Below are positions 27,647-38,118 of a DNA stretch of 64,000 nt, piece after piece. Below the pieces are notes generated by a model, which searched no databases, was not told the DNA's origin, and saw only the letters and a list, made by a program, of their open reading frames with translations. Every line of letters starts with the position of its first letter. Within the stretch, counting starts at the first letter, position 1. Position numbers and translations under genes: made by a program. The DNA comes from Linanthus parryae (Eukaryota > Streptophyta > Magnoliopsida > Ericales > Polemoniaceae), in the NCBI GenBank assembly GCA_023055425.1, contig JALGPY010000002.1, positions 154,267,345-154,331,344 of the forward strand. Reading direction: 5' to 3'.

Positions 27647-28860
27647 TCGCCGAAAATTTGAGCTCTTTGAATTGTGAAGCACAAAATGGGAGTTGTACCC
27701 TGCAGATTCATGACAAATGATAGATATACATCTGGAAGGAATAAACCTCGTCAAATTAAGCTTAATGGGTAAGTTGGAAATTTGTGATGTCATATACCAG
27801 AAACTCAAAGACAATGACATTGTTAATGATAAACATGCCTCAGTCCTCGCGTTGATGGTGAAGGTCCTTCCCCGAGATCAGTTTTTATTCATAAATCCAA
27901 TTATATGTTCGCCATTCCGAGGGGATTTAGATTGTGACTATCTGCATGGGTATGTTCTTTAGATTTCAGTATGCAGCCTTTGAGATCCAGTCTCATCTGG
28001 AGAGACTACACTTTTCAAACATATTTCTATGGTGATGATATTGTAAGATCTTGTCTCATTTATGCTCTTCTCTGGCATACCTAATGTTTGCCATAATTTT
28101 TATTGTGCTACATCTTCATTCGTACAATATCTTAATGTCCTTATAATTCATATAGCATTGTGATTATAATGAGAGTGTTTTTTAATGCCGACTTATTTAT
28201 CTTACCTATGGAGTTTAGCTTCTCTCCGGAGACTTGGAGCCGCCGTAAACATTGTACCATTCCATGCATGGGTGTGCCATTTTCATATCTTCAAGGTATG
28301 AAAATCCAGAATTAGTTCCCTTGTAAATTCATTTTCTCATTATTTCTTATCGGGTTGTTATGTAATTTCCATGATATATTAAAGAGGAGATGACCTATGG
28401 TAAAGCCAATTCTTAAAAACTATTATTCCAGAAGTGAAAATAACGAGCAAGTAAGCTTCCTTTTGTCTGTTGACCATCTGATTTGTTGTTCAACTTTTGT
28501 AAGTCTAACTAAATTCTTGTTTTGTGCTTTTTCTGTGCGCCACTCTTTATTCTATTCTCTGTATCTACAAATGACATGTGGAGAACTTTGTTTCATGAAA
28601 GAATTAAAGTTGGTTGAAAGGTTCAAATTTATTATTTAGCTTAATTGATTTATATTTACTCCATACATTTAATTATTTGCAAAATAAGTTATGATTAAAA
28701 TAAAAGAGAAGAGCGTTACAGTATGCATGACATATTATACATCACAGTTACAATTGCTGAAAGCTTAGCTGAAGAGGTGAAAGTGTCATTTCTAAAACTA
28801 GAAGGTAAGAAGTGTTTTTTCATCAAACCTAAGGGGAGAAAGGGTCTTTTATACATTTTA
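27647..28860 (+). pseudogene. NRPD1 fragment in monomer C1, metal-A loop best preserved
   Basis: B-like but older in appearance. Exon a has an open stretch (27717-27962) running from GKLEICDVIYQKL through VKVLP and ICSPFRG to DLDCDYLHGYV (metal-A loop at 27924-27938). In the family the loop is DFDGD and binds the catalytic magnesium; here all three Asp remain but Phe and Gly are replaced. A short deletion removes the PPSxxxHSF block. Exon c opens with TYGKANS-type or RRRPMVKPILK readings, depending on frame, and ends at a GTAAGC donor. Non-coding overall. Confidence 0.82.
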
Positions 28861-29367
28861 AAAATGTAACTTAGATATTAAAAACAAAAAGTGAGTTTTC
28901 ATTACTTTCAATAACGGAGATGGATGAAATCATACTATTCGTAAAAAATTAGGATAATGTAAGGCATTTTTGTGGTAAATTAATAGTGCGATACGTTAAG
29001 TGTTAAAAAACAATAAGTCAATTAAATAACCGATGAAAAATCAAAAATATATGCATAATGCTAACAATATCTCGGTCGACACGACGACAAGACACGAACC
29101 CGACACGAGCGGGCTTTGATCGACACAAACGTGTAACAGGTTAAAACGGTTTGAACCGTAAGTGACACGAAAATAAATGGGTCTACGTCTGGTCGACAAA
29201 TTTATGACCTAGTTCAACCCAACAAGGAATGCAGTGGGTTGACCCGAATTGCCAGGCCTAATAAAGAGGCTAAACATAAAGGAGTGTTCTGTCTGCACAA
29301 ACGAATTAGAGCTCAAATGAACTAACGCAGGGCTGCTTTTTTTCTTTTTATAAAAACTAATTACAAG

Positions 29368-30540
29368 TCTCCGAAAATTTGAGCTCTTTGAATTGTGAAG
29401 CACAAAATGTCAGTTGTACTTTACAGATTCTAGACAAATGATAGCTATATATCCGGAGGGGAAAAACCTCTTCAAATTAAGTTTATCGGGTATGTTGGAA
29501 GTAGGTGATGTCATATACCAGAAAATCAATGACGAAGATATCATGATGATAAACATGCCCCCATCTATTCAGCCGCACTCATTCATCGCGTTGGCGGTGA
29601 AGGTCCTTCCACCAACCTCCATTTTATTCATGAAGCCACTTATATGTTCGCCCTTCCGAGGGGATTAAGATTGTGACTCCCTGCATGGGTATGTTCTTTG
29701 GCTTTGAGTATGCAGCTTTAGAGATTCAGTCTCATTCGAAGAGACTTCTGTTCTCCAACACCATTTCTGCGGTAATGAAACAGTAAGATCTTGTCCCATT
29801 TAGGCTCTTCCCTGGCATACCAAATGTTTGCCATAATTTTTATTGTGCTACATGTTCAGTAGTACAATATCTTAATGTCCTTTTGATTCTTATAGCATTC
29901 AGATTAAAATGATAGTGTTTTTGATGCCGACTTATTTTTATTTCCTATGTAATTTAGCTTCTCCAGAGAGTGGGAACCGCCGTAAACAGTATACCAGTCC
30001 GTGGGTCTGCCATTTTTATATCTCCAAGGTATGATAATCAAGAATTAGTTAGAATGTGACTTCTCTTTCACATTATTTCTTAATGGGTTATTATTTCCAA
30101 GACATATTAAAGAGGAGAAGAACTATGGTGAAGCCAATTCTTAAAAACTATTATTCCACAACTGAAATTAACGAGCAAGTAAGCTTCTTTTTGTATGTTG
30201 ACAATCTGAATTGTTGTTTAACTTTTGTAAGTCTAACTAAATTTTCGTTATGTGATTATTATGGGCGTCACTCTTTATTCTGTTCTCTGTATCTACAAAT
30301 GACATGTGGAGAACTTTGTTTCCTGAAAGAATTATTGTTGGTTGAAAGGTTCAAATTTATTATTTTGCTGTATTGAATTTTGTTTAATCTAAACTTTTAA
30401 TTTTTTGCATAATTATGCATCACAGTTACAATTGCTGAAAGCTTCGCTGAAGGGGTGAGAATATCATTTCTCAAACTAGAAGGTGTGAAGTGTCTTTTCA
30501 TCAAACCTATGGGGGTGAAATTATATTTTATCCATTTTGA
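29368..30540 (+). pseudogene. NRPD1 fragment in monomer C2
   Basis: A-like copy with an open stretch (29414-29668) containing KLSLSGMLEVGDVIYQK, PPSIQPHSFIALAVKVLPP and ICSPFRGD, ending in a stop inside the metal-A loop. The exon c acceptor is shifted by one base (TTTCCAAG). Exon c reads ILKRRRTMVKPILKNYYS. Exon d reads CITVTIAESF, though its acceptor AG is lost. This copy and C5 show the family match most clearly. Confidence 0.82.
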
Positions 30541-30839
30541 AATTCTAATTTATACATTTAAAACAAAAAAAAAAAAAAACAGTTGTCGTCACTTTCAATA
30601 ACAGGGGTTGATGGAAAAAGCATATTCGTCACAAATTAGAATAATGTAGGGATTTGGTGGTAAACTAATAGTGCAATAGGTTAAATGTCAAAAAACCAAT
30701 AAGGCAAATAAGATCCTAATAAAAGAATCCAAAAATATATGCATAATTCTAACTATACCCGGGTCGACAGGACGACAAGAGACAAACCCAACACGAGCGG
30801 GTTTACGTCGAGACAAACATGCAACGGGTCAAAACGGGT

Positions 30840-31655
30840 TTGAGCTCTTGTCTCATTTATGCTGTTCTCTGGCATACCTAATGTTTGCCATAATATTTAT
30901 TGTGCTACATCTTCATTCGTACAATATCTTAATGTCCTCATAATTCATATAGCATTCTGATTATAATGAGAGTGTTTTTTAATGTCGTGTTATTTATCTT
31001 TCCTATGGAGTTTAGCTTCTCTCCGGAGACTGGGAGCATTGTACCAGTCCATGCATGGGTCTGCCATTTTCATATCTTCAAAGTATGATAATCCAGAATT
31101 AGTTCTCTTGTAAATTCTTTTTCTCATAATTTCTTACCGGGTTGTTATGTGATTTCCAGGATATATTAAAGAGGAGAAGACCTCTAGTGAAGCCAATTCT
31201 CATAAAATATTATCCCATACCTGAAAATAACAAGCAAGTAAGCTTCCTTTTGTCTGTTCACCATCTGATTTGTTGTTCAACTTTTGTAAGTCTAACTAAA
31301 TTCATGTTTTGTGCTTTTTCTGTGCGCCACTCTTTATTCTGTTCTCTGTATCGATAAATAACATGTGGAGAACTTTCTTTCATGAAAGAATTATAGTTGG
31401 TTGAAAGGTTGAAATTTATTATTTTGCTGTATTGATTTTTGTTTACTCTAAAATTTTAATTATTTGCATAATGTGCTAATGAAGAAAAAGGAAGAAGAGC
31501 GGCAGAACATGACACAATATGCATCACAGTTACAATTGCTGAAAGCTTCGCTTAAGGGTAGAAAATATCATTTCTCAACTAGAAGGTGTGAAGTGTCTTT
31601 TCATCAAACCTATGGGGGTGAAAGTGTCTTTTATCCATTTAAAATTCTAATATAT
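30840..31655 (+). pseudogene. NRPD1 fragment in monomer C3, 5' part deleted
   Basis: Monomer C3 is only about 1.09 kb. The head runs directly into the first intron near 30840, so exon a is gone. A shortened exon b (from about 31016, missing roughly 12 bp that the right-hand copy keeps), exon c reading ILKRRRPLVKPILIKYY, and exon d remain. Confidence 0.78.
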
Positions 31656-31837
31656 ACATTTGAAACAAAAAAAATCAGTTGTCGTCACTTTCAATAACAG
31701 GGATTGATGGCAATAGAATATTCGTCACAAATTAGAATAATGTAGGGGATTTTGGTGGTAAACTAATAGTGCAATAGGTTAAATGTCAAAAAAACAATAA
31801 GATCCTGATAAAAGAATCCAAAAATATATGCATAATT

Positions 31838-32037
31838 CTAACCATACCCGGGTCGACACGACGGCAAGAGACGAACCCAACAAGAGCGGGTTTACGTCGA
31901 CACAAACGTGCAACGGGTCAAAACGGGTCGAACCGAAAGTGACACAAAAATAAATGGGTCTACGCCGGGTCGACAAATTTCAGACCCGGTTCAACACAAC
32001 CCGAAACCTGGCTGGTTGACCCGAATTACCAGGCCTA
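31838..32037 (+). repeat. Possible MITE-like block forming the head of each monomer (example in C4)
   Basis: Every monomer begins with about 200 bp rich in GTCGAC, GACACGA and GGGTTGACCC motifs, unlike the AT-rich remainder. The left end (CTAACCATACCCGGGTCGAC) and the reverse complement of the right end (GGCCTGGTAATTCGGGTCAA) resemble each other imperfectly, as terminal inverted repeats would. Similar GGGTCAACCC-rich termini occur in small plant DNA transposons. No clear target duplication is visible, so the class is uncertain. It holds no believable gene; short ORFs on both strands (for example 46302-46490) are by-products. Confidence 0.4.
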
Positions 32038-32146
32038 ATCCAGAGGTTAGACATAAAGTAGTATAATGTCTTCGCGAACGAATTAGTGCTTCAATGAATT
32101 AATGAAGGGCATATATTTTTTCTTTTCATGAAAAACCACTTCTAGA

Positions 32147-33145
32147 CTCCGAAAATTTGAGCTCTTTAAATTGTGAAGCACAAAAGTGCTAGTTGTACCT
32201 TTGATTGTGGAAAAATGATAGATATACATCTGGCTGGGAAAAAACCTCGTCAAATTAAGCTTATCGGGTAAGTCGGAAGTTGGTGATGTCATATACCGGT
32301 AACTCAAAGACAATGGCATCATGATGATAAAATGGCTCCATCTACTCACCAACACTCATTCATCTCGTTGACGGTGAAACTCCTTCCACCAAGCTCTGTT
32401 TTATTCATAGAGCAACATAAATGTTCGCCATTCCTAGGAGAATTAGATTTGGCTGTTTGCATGGACATGTTCTTTGGCTTTGAGTATGCAACTTTAGAGC
32501 TTCATTCTCATTCGATGAGACTACTCTTTTCAAACAATATTTTTGTTGTGATGATACTGTAAGATCTTGTTTCCTTTAGGCTCTTATATGGCACACCTAA
32601 TGTTTGTCATAATATTTATTGAGCTACATGTTCAGTCGTACAGTATCTTAATGTCCTTATAATTCTTATAGCATTATGATTATAATGAGAGAATTCCGGA
32701 TTTTTATCTTTTCTATAGAATTTCGCTTCTCTCCGTAACTTGGGAGCCGCTGTAAAAATTGTACCAGTCCATGGGTCTACCATTTTCATATCTTGAAGGT
32801 ATATATGATAATGAAGAATCATTTCTCTGGTTCCTCTCTTTCTCATTATTTCTTACCAGGTTGTTATATCCAGGATATATTAAAGAGGAGAAGACCTATG
32901 ATGAAGTCAAATCTCAAAAATTAAGATCCTATAATTTAAAATAACAAGCAAGTAAGCTTCTTTTTGTCTGTTGACCATCTGATTTGTTGTTTAACTTTTG
33001 TGTGTCTAACTAAATTGTTTTATGTTCTTTTCGTGCACCACTCTTTATTCCATTCTCTTTGTCTACAAATGACATGCCGAGAACATTGTTTCATGAAATA
33101 CTTATGGTTGGTTGAACAATGTTTCATTTAATCTATACTTTTATC
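32147..33145 (+). pseudogene. NRPD1 fragment in monomer C4, B/A mosaic lacking exon d
   Basis: The first half of exon a is B-like (MAPSTHQHSF with MIDIHLAGK-type sequence upstream). From the metal-A loop on it is A-like (ELDLAVCMDMFFGFEY), including the one-base deletion typical of A units. Exons b and c follow, with exon c reading GYIKEEKTYDEVKSQ in one frame. Most of the last intron and exon d are deleted, so the monomer is about 1.52 kb. Confidence 0.8.
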
Positions 33146-33670
33146 CATTTCAAATTTTTAATTTATTTATTTAAAACAAAAACTTAGATGTCGTTACTTT
33201 CAATAACGGAGATGGATAGAAATACATATACGTATCAAATTAGAATAATGTAGGGGATTTTGGTGGTAAATTAATAGTGCAATAGGTTAAGTGTAAAAAA
33301 ACAATAACGCAAATAAGTTTCCGATAGAAAAATCCAAAAATATATGAATAATGCTAACAATACCCGGGACGACACGACGACAAGACATGAACCCAACACG
33401 AGCGGGCTTTGATCGACACGAACATGTCACGGGTAAAAATATTTCGAACTGTAAGTGATACGAAAATAAATGGGTCTACGCCCCGTCGAAAAATTTATGA
33501 CCAGGTTCAACCCAACAAGGAACGAGGTGGGTTGACCTGAATTGCCAGACCTAATAAGGAGCCTCAAGATAAAGGAGTGGGTTGTCTTCACAAACGAATT
33601 AGAGCTCAGATGAACTAACGCAAGGTTGCTTTTTTTTATTATTTTTTTTTTTTATAAAACTACTTTCAAA

Positions 33671-34890
33671 TCTCCGAAAATTTGAGCTCTTTGAATTGTG
33701 AAGCACAAAATGCCAGGTGTACTTTACATATTCTGGATGAATGATAGCTATACATCCAGAGGGGAAAAACGTCTTCAAATTAAGCTTATCGGGTAAGTTG
33801 GAAGTTGGTGATGTCATATACCAGAAAATCAATGACGATGATATCGTGATGATAAACATGCCCCCATCTATTCAGCCGCACTCATTCTTCGCGTTTGCGC
33901 TGAAGGTCCTTCCACCAAGCTCAGTTTTATTCATAAAGCCACTGATATGTTCGCCCTTCCAAGGGGATTAAGATTGTGACTGCCTGCATGGGTTTGTTCT
34001 TTGGCTTTGAGTATGCATCTTTAGAGATTCAGTCTCATTCGAAGAGACTTCTGTTTCCAAACACCATTTTCTGCGGTGATGAAGTAGTAAGATCTTGTCC
34101 CATTTAGGCGCTTTCATGCCATACCAAATGTTTGCCATAATGTTTATTTTGCTACATGTCCAGTCGTACAATATCTTAATGTCCTTATGATTTTTATAGC
34201 ATTCTGATTAAAATGATAGTGTTTTTGATGCCGACTTGTTTATATTTCCTATGTAATTTAGCTTCTCCGGAGACTGGGAGCCGCCGTAAACATTGTACCA
34301 GCCCGTGGGTCTGCCATTTTTATATCTTCAAGGTATGATAATCAAGAATTAGTTAGATTGGGACTTCTCTTTCACATTATTTCTTACTGGGTTATTATTT
34401 CCAAGACATATTAACGAGGAGGAAACCTATGGTGAAGCCAATTCTAAAAACTATTATTCCACAACTGAAAATAACGAGCAAGTAAGCTTCTTTTTGTATG
34501 TTGACAATCTGAATTGTTGTTTAACTTTTGTAAGTCTAACGAAATTCTTGTTATGTGATTTTTATGTGCGTCCCTCTTTATTCTGTTCTCTGTATCTACA
34601 AATGACATGTGGAGAACTTTGTTTCATGAAAGAATTATGGTTGGTTGAAAGGTTAAAATTTATTATTTTGCTGTATTAATTTTTGTTTATGCTAAACTTT
34701 TAATTATTTGCATAATGTGTTAATGAAGAAAAAAGAAGAAGAGCGTCACAACATGACACATTATGCATCACAGTTACAATTGCTGAAAGCTTCGCTGAAG
34801 GGGTGAAAATATCATTTCTCAAACTTGAAGGTGTGAAGTGTCTTTTCATCAAACCTATGGGGGTGAAAGTGTCTTTTATCAATGTTAAAA
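33671..34890 (+). pseudogene. NRPD1 fragment in monomer C5, clearest exon-intron copy
   Basis: Exon a (33671-34086) has KLSLSGKLEVGDVIYQK, INMPPSIQPHSF and LPPSSVLFIKPLICSPF, then a stop inside the metal-A loop (D-stop-DCD-CLHG), then the later GFEYASLEIQSHSKRL block in another frame. A GTAAGA donor is at 34087. Exon b (34262-34332) follows a TTTAG acceptor, reads in part like PWVCHFYIFK and ends at GTATG. Exon c (34406-34481) has a one-base-shifted acceptor and reads ILTRRKPMVKPIL-like; its GTAAGC donor is intact. Exon d (from about 34713) has lost its AG but reads DTLCITVTIAESFAEGVK. The order of blocks and the phase of the junctions match NRPD1, apart from one internal deletion. Confidence 0.85.
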
Positions 34891-35399
34891 TTCTAATTTA
34901 TACATTTAAAACAAAAGAATCAGTTTTCGTCACTTTCAATAACAGGGATTGATGGAAATAGCATATTCGTCACAAATTAGAATAATGTAGGGGATCTTGG
35001 TGATAAACTATTAGTGCAATAGGTTAAACGTCAAAAAAACAATAAGGCAAATAAGATCATGATAAAAGAATCCAAAATAAATTCATAATTCTAACTATAC
35101 CAGGGTCGACACGACGACAAGAGACGAACCCAACACGAGCGGGTTTACGTCGACACAAACGTGCAACGGGTTAAACCGGGTCGACCCGAAAGTGACACGA
35201 AAACAAATGAGTGTACGCCGGGTCGACAAATTTCTGGCCCGGTTCAACACAACCCGAAACTCAGCGGGTTGACCCAAATTACCAGGCCTACTCCAGAGGT
35301 TAGACATAAAGGAGTATTATGTCTTCCCGAACGAATTAGAGCTCCAATGAACTAATGAAGGGCATATTTTTTTCTTTTCATGAAAAACCACTTCCACAC

Positions 35400-35634
35400 T
35401 TCGAAAATTTGAGCTCTATGAATTGTGAAGCACAAAAATGCTAGTTGTACCTGGAGATTGTGGAAAAATGATAGATATACATCTGGCTGGGAAAAACCTC
35501 GTCAAATTAAGCTTATCGGGTAAGTTGGAAGTTGGTGATGTCATATACCGGAAACTCAAAGAAAATTGCATCGTGATGATAAACATGGCTCCATCTACTC
35601 ACCAACACTCATTCATCGCGTTGACGGTGAAAGT
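35400..35634 (+). pseudogene. NRPD1 fragment in monomer C6, cut by copia LTR
   Basis: Only the first part of exon a is left. An open stretch at 35438-35644 contains MIDIHLAGKNLVKLSLSGK, LEVGDVIYRKLKENCIV and APSTHQHSFIALTVKV. The match stops abruptly after GTGAAAG, where a TG-starting LTR begins. The last residues of the open stretch are read from the LTR. Confidence 0.82.
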
Positions 35635-36566
35635 GTTACTTTAAGTTTAATGACCCAAACAGTTTGTGACCAATCAAACAGTACCCGAAAACAAAATTAA
35701 CGCAGAACGAATTTACTGATAGTGAGATTTCTGAACTGTATAAAAAGATGGAAGACAGTTTCGTTCATGTAGAACGAGGCTCCTTAAAGCAGATTCGTCC
35801 CCCACACGTGCTTGCTATGGAACGATCGGATGACTGCTTCCCGGGATGAATGCACTGCGTAGCGCCGCACACAACGAACTGAACTACGACGAAGTTTCTG
35901 CTGGAGTCCAAATATATATGCTTGTGAAAATTCGTTGGTTTCAGATGGTTAGAATGAGAAATGAACTGTTCATTTATAGAGGGCAGTTGGCCTTTCAAAG
36001 GAGCATTTGCAACTGTTGGAGAACGGTTGCATATGTTGGTTAGTGTCAATTAATTTTGTTTAAACAGAAACAAAATTTTGTTAGTAAAATTAATTAAGAG
36101 TTAGCATTTGGCCCAAAAAATTAATGAGGCCCACTAAGTAGACAGCCCAACCCACACCACACCACGTCACGGCCCGGCCCGTGCCCGAGCCCGAGACCAA
36201 GCCGAGCCGGACGGACGGACGGCGGCGGCGGCGCGCGCACGCGTGTGGTGGTTCTGACCATGGCTAGGTCCTCCCTCCTGCACAAAATTTGCTTCGCCCT
36301 AAGGGCGTGCTCTTATAGTCTAAACTTTGAGTAGATATACTCTTCATTTCCTCCCTCAACTCATGTTGTGGTGTTCTTTTCTTCTCAAGGACCGAGAACT
36401 CATTTTGAGAGGGTAATTTGATCATTTATTTCTCAACGGTTTTCGACATGTGAGTTATCAAAACGATCACCAAGGTGCCTTGTTGTGGACAACTCTTCAT
36501 TGAGCCGGGTATAACCGAGCTCAAAGTCGGGTCAAAATTTGGTGTCGAAAACCTTTACTTCCAACA
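35635..36566 (-). mobile_element. 3' LTR of copia element I
   Basis: The LTR is read on the minus strand from TGTTGGAAGT at 36566 to AAAGTAACA at 35635. The left limit is where NRPD1 sequence stops; the plus strand there reads TGTTACTT, and GAAAG just before it would be the target duplication. The right limit, CCAACA, is followed by a polypurine-tract complement (ATCCCCCACATGAA, 36567-36580). A minus-strand TATA-like CTATAAAT lies at 35972-35979, leaving about 340 bp for R-U5. A GC-rich stretch with GGAC and GGC repeats sits at about 36140-36240. A shorter LTR starting at 36079 (TGTTAG) is possible but would leave 35635-36078 unexplained. No gene in this interval. Confidence 0.6.
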
Positions 36567-38118
36567 ATCCCCCACATGAATGACAAATTCACGTTTTAAG
36601 ATTGAAAATGTTTGTTTGTGGATGAAAATCCCTTGGCGGTAGTTAATTGCGTACAGGAAAGTAGTCATAGACTTTGAACCTTCCCCTTAGTGAGATACTA
36701 CAGGGTATACTGGCTTGACAGTGAGCGAGACGCCTTGAACTGCTTGCCGCGTTGTATACCTAGTCGGTAGCTCGCACACAATTAACAACCTTGACGTAGT
36801 CCGTTCTCACGGTTGTGTTCATTTCGGCCTTGAAACACTTTTCCTGGTTTCACGAGTAGACTTAGAGGAGTATAGCCACGTCATCCTCCTAGAACCGGCC
36901 CGTTCCTACTCACATAGGTGAGACACACAACGAGAATCTTACATACTCTTCTTAAGGAACCTTAAGATGTGGTCTCATTAAAAGCCTTTAGCCTACCCTG
37001 TCCCATCACTCGGTGTTCGCCCTAGGAATGAGTTTGGAAACTTTATTTCCGGGTGAGTGATTTGTTTATTTTCACTGGTAGTTGGGTTGTTCTTTTTGAA
37101 CCTAGTTCTTGGGATCTCGAGTCACCTAGGTTGGGTTTGCCGCTACGAACAACTCTTACGAGATTGGCTTTAATCCCATTCCCCTTGACGAACTTGCAAC
37201 TAATTCTCTCGATAAACCTTTAGTCAACGGATCCGCTATAATTTATTTTGACTTTACATAATCGAACGATGTTATTCCTCTTGAGAGAAGTTGCCTAATG
37301 GTATTATGTCTCCGACGTATATGTCTAGACTTACCATTATACATGATACTTTGTGCTCTACCTATTGCCTATTGGTTGTCGCAATGAATGCAGATAGGAG
37401 GCACTGGTTTTGGCCATGATAGAATATCTTCGAGGAAATGACGAAGCCATTCTGCTTCTTCCCCTGCCTTGTCTAACGCTATGAATTCCGCTTCCATAGT
37501 AGACCTTGCAATGCACGTCTGCTTTGAAGATTTCCAACATATTGCCGCTCCACCTAGAGAGAATACATATCCACTCGTGGACTTGGAGTCTCTTGAGTTA
37601 GAGATCCAATTGGCATCGCAATATCCTTCCAAGAAAGCTGAATAGTTCGAGTACTGTAGACCTATGTCCTTCGTATAACGAAGATACTTCAGCACTCGAA
37701 TCAAGGCTGTCCAATGATCCTTTCCAGGGTTACTGGTAAAGCGACTCAATTTCCCGACAGCTTGTGCGATGTCCGGCCTTGTACAATTCATGATGTACAT
37801 GAGGCTTTCAATTATTTGCGCATATTCCAATTGCCTGACACATTCGCCCCGATTCTTGGCAAGATGTAAACTCACGTCTACTGGTGTGGTAATCGGTTTG
37901 TTATTCCCTTTGTCCAAATTTTCGATCACTTTTTCTATGTAGCGAGTTTGAGAAAGTGCGTAACCATCTGGAGTCTTTGTAATTTTAATCCCTAAAATCA
38001 CATCCGCCACTCCTAGATCTTTCATGTCAAACTTTGTAGACAATAATTTCTTGGTGTCAAGAATTATTGCCTTGCTGCTCCCCATAATTAGCATGTCGTC
38101 GACATATGAGCATATTAT
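36567..38118 (-). mobile_element. Copia element I, 3' part of internal region, truncated by element II
   Basis: The internal region reads on the minus strand from reverse transcriptase (38118) through RNase H to about 37163, followed by some 580 bp of 3' untranslated sequence and the polypurine tract next to the LTR. The upstream part (gag, protease, integrase, most of RT) is not in the window. It should lie beyond element II, but the sequence there has been replaced by the array at 46214. Confidence 0.88.
37163..38118 (-). pseudogene. Copia pol: reverse transcriptase C-terminal part and RNase H, broken
   Basis: Conceptual translation starts in the RT active site ([16 protein letters not shown] at about 38095-38106). 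It continues through [16 protein letters not shown], the [15 protein letters not shown] connection and RNase H motifs ([35 protein letters not shown]). An in-frame stop at 37369-37371 interrupts the CDNQxAIGRAQS motif and a second at 37243-37245 precedes ADPLTKGLSREL, the usual copia pol end. In the intact element RT and RNase H would copy the RNA into DNA. The two stops and loss of the 5' half make it inactive. Any ORF reading past 38119 runs into the LTR of element II and is a chimera. Confidence 0.9.

Larger units (their letters stand above)
1..35634 (+). repeat. Tandem array, left block: 22 monomers of about 1.7 kb carrying NRPD1 fragments
   Basis: Head-to-tail monomers recur through the whole interval. 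Starts, taken at a shared motif around ATAATGCTAAC, lie near 1, 1721, 3437, 5166, 6881, 8610, 10296, 12025, 13711, 15440, 17126, 18856, 20542, 22271, 23955, 25676, 27325, 29051, 30739, 31828, 33344 and 35081. Two types alternate: A (about 1725-1730 bp) and B (1684-1715 bp), so the exact period is a dimer of 3415-3445 bp. Monomers from 27325 on (C1-C6) are more diverged and include deletions. Each monomer has a GTCGAC-rich head of about 200 bp, an NRPD1-derived part of about 1.2 kb on the plus strand, and an AT-rich tail. The window opens inside a monomer, so the array probably continues leftward. It ends where a copia LTR begins. Confidence 0.95.

Noticed and set aside
1..35634. NRPE1 (Pol V) or RPB1 (Pol II) as the source gene
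   Set aside because: Pol V has a THKHSLQAL and DFDGDCVHLF pattern and Pol II has NADFDGDEMN. The HSFIAL, CSPFRGD and LHGYV pattern and the later SPWVCHF block fit NRPD1 better.
1..35634. A CRISPR-like or prokaryotic repeat system
   Set aside because: Units are 1.7 kb with introns, and the surroundings are plant LTR retrotransposons.
35635..36066. A solo LTR ending at TTTAAACA (36066)
   Set aside because: The flanks GAAAG and GAAAC match at only four of five bases, and the interrupted NRPD1 sequence does not resume after it.
36079..36566. A shorter element I LTR starting at TGTTAG (36079)
   Set aside because: Possible, but it leaves 444 bp between the array and the LTR unexplained and ignores the minus-strand TATA at about 35975. 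The longer LTR explains the exact array break.
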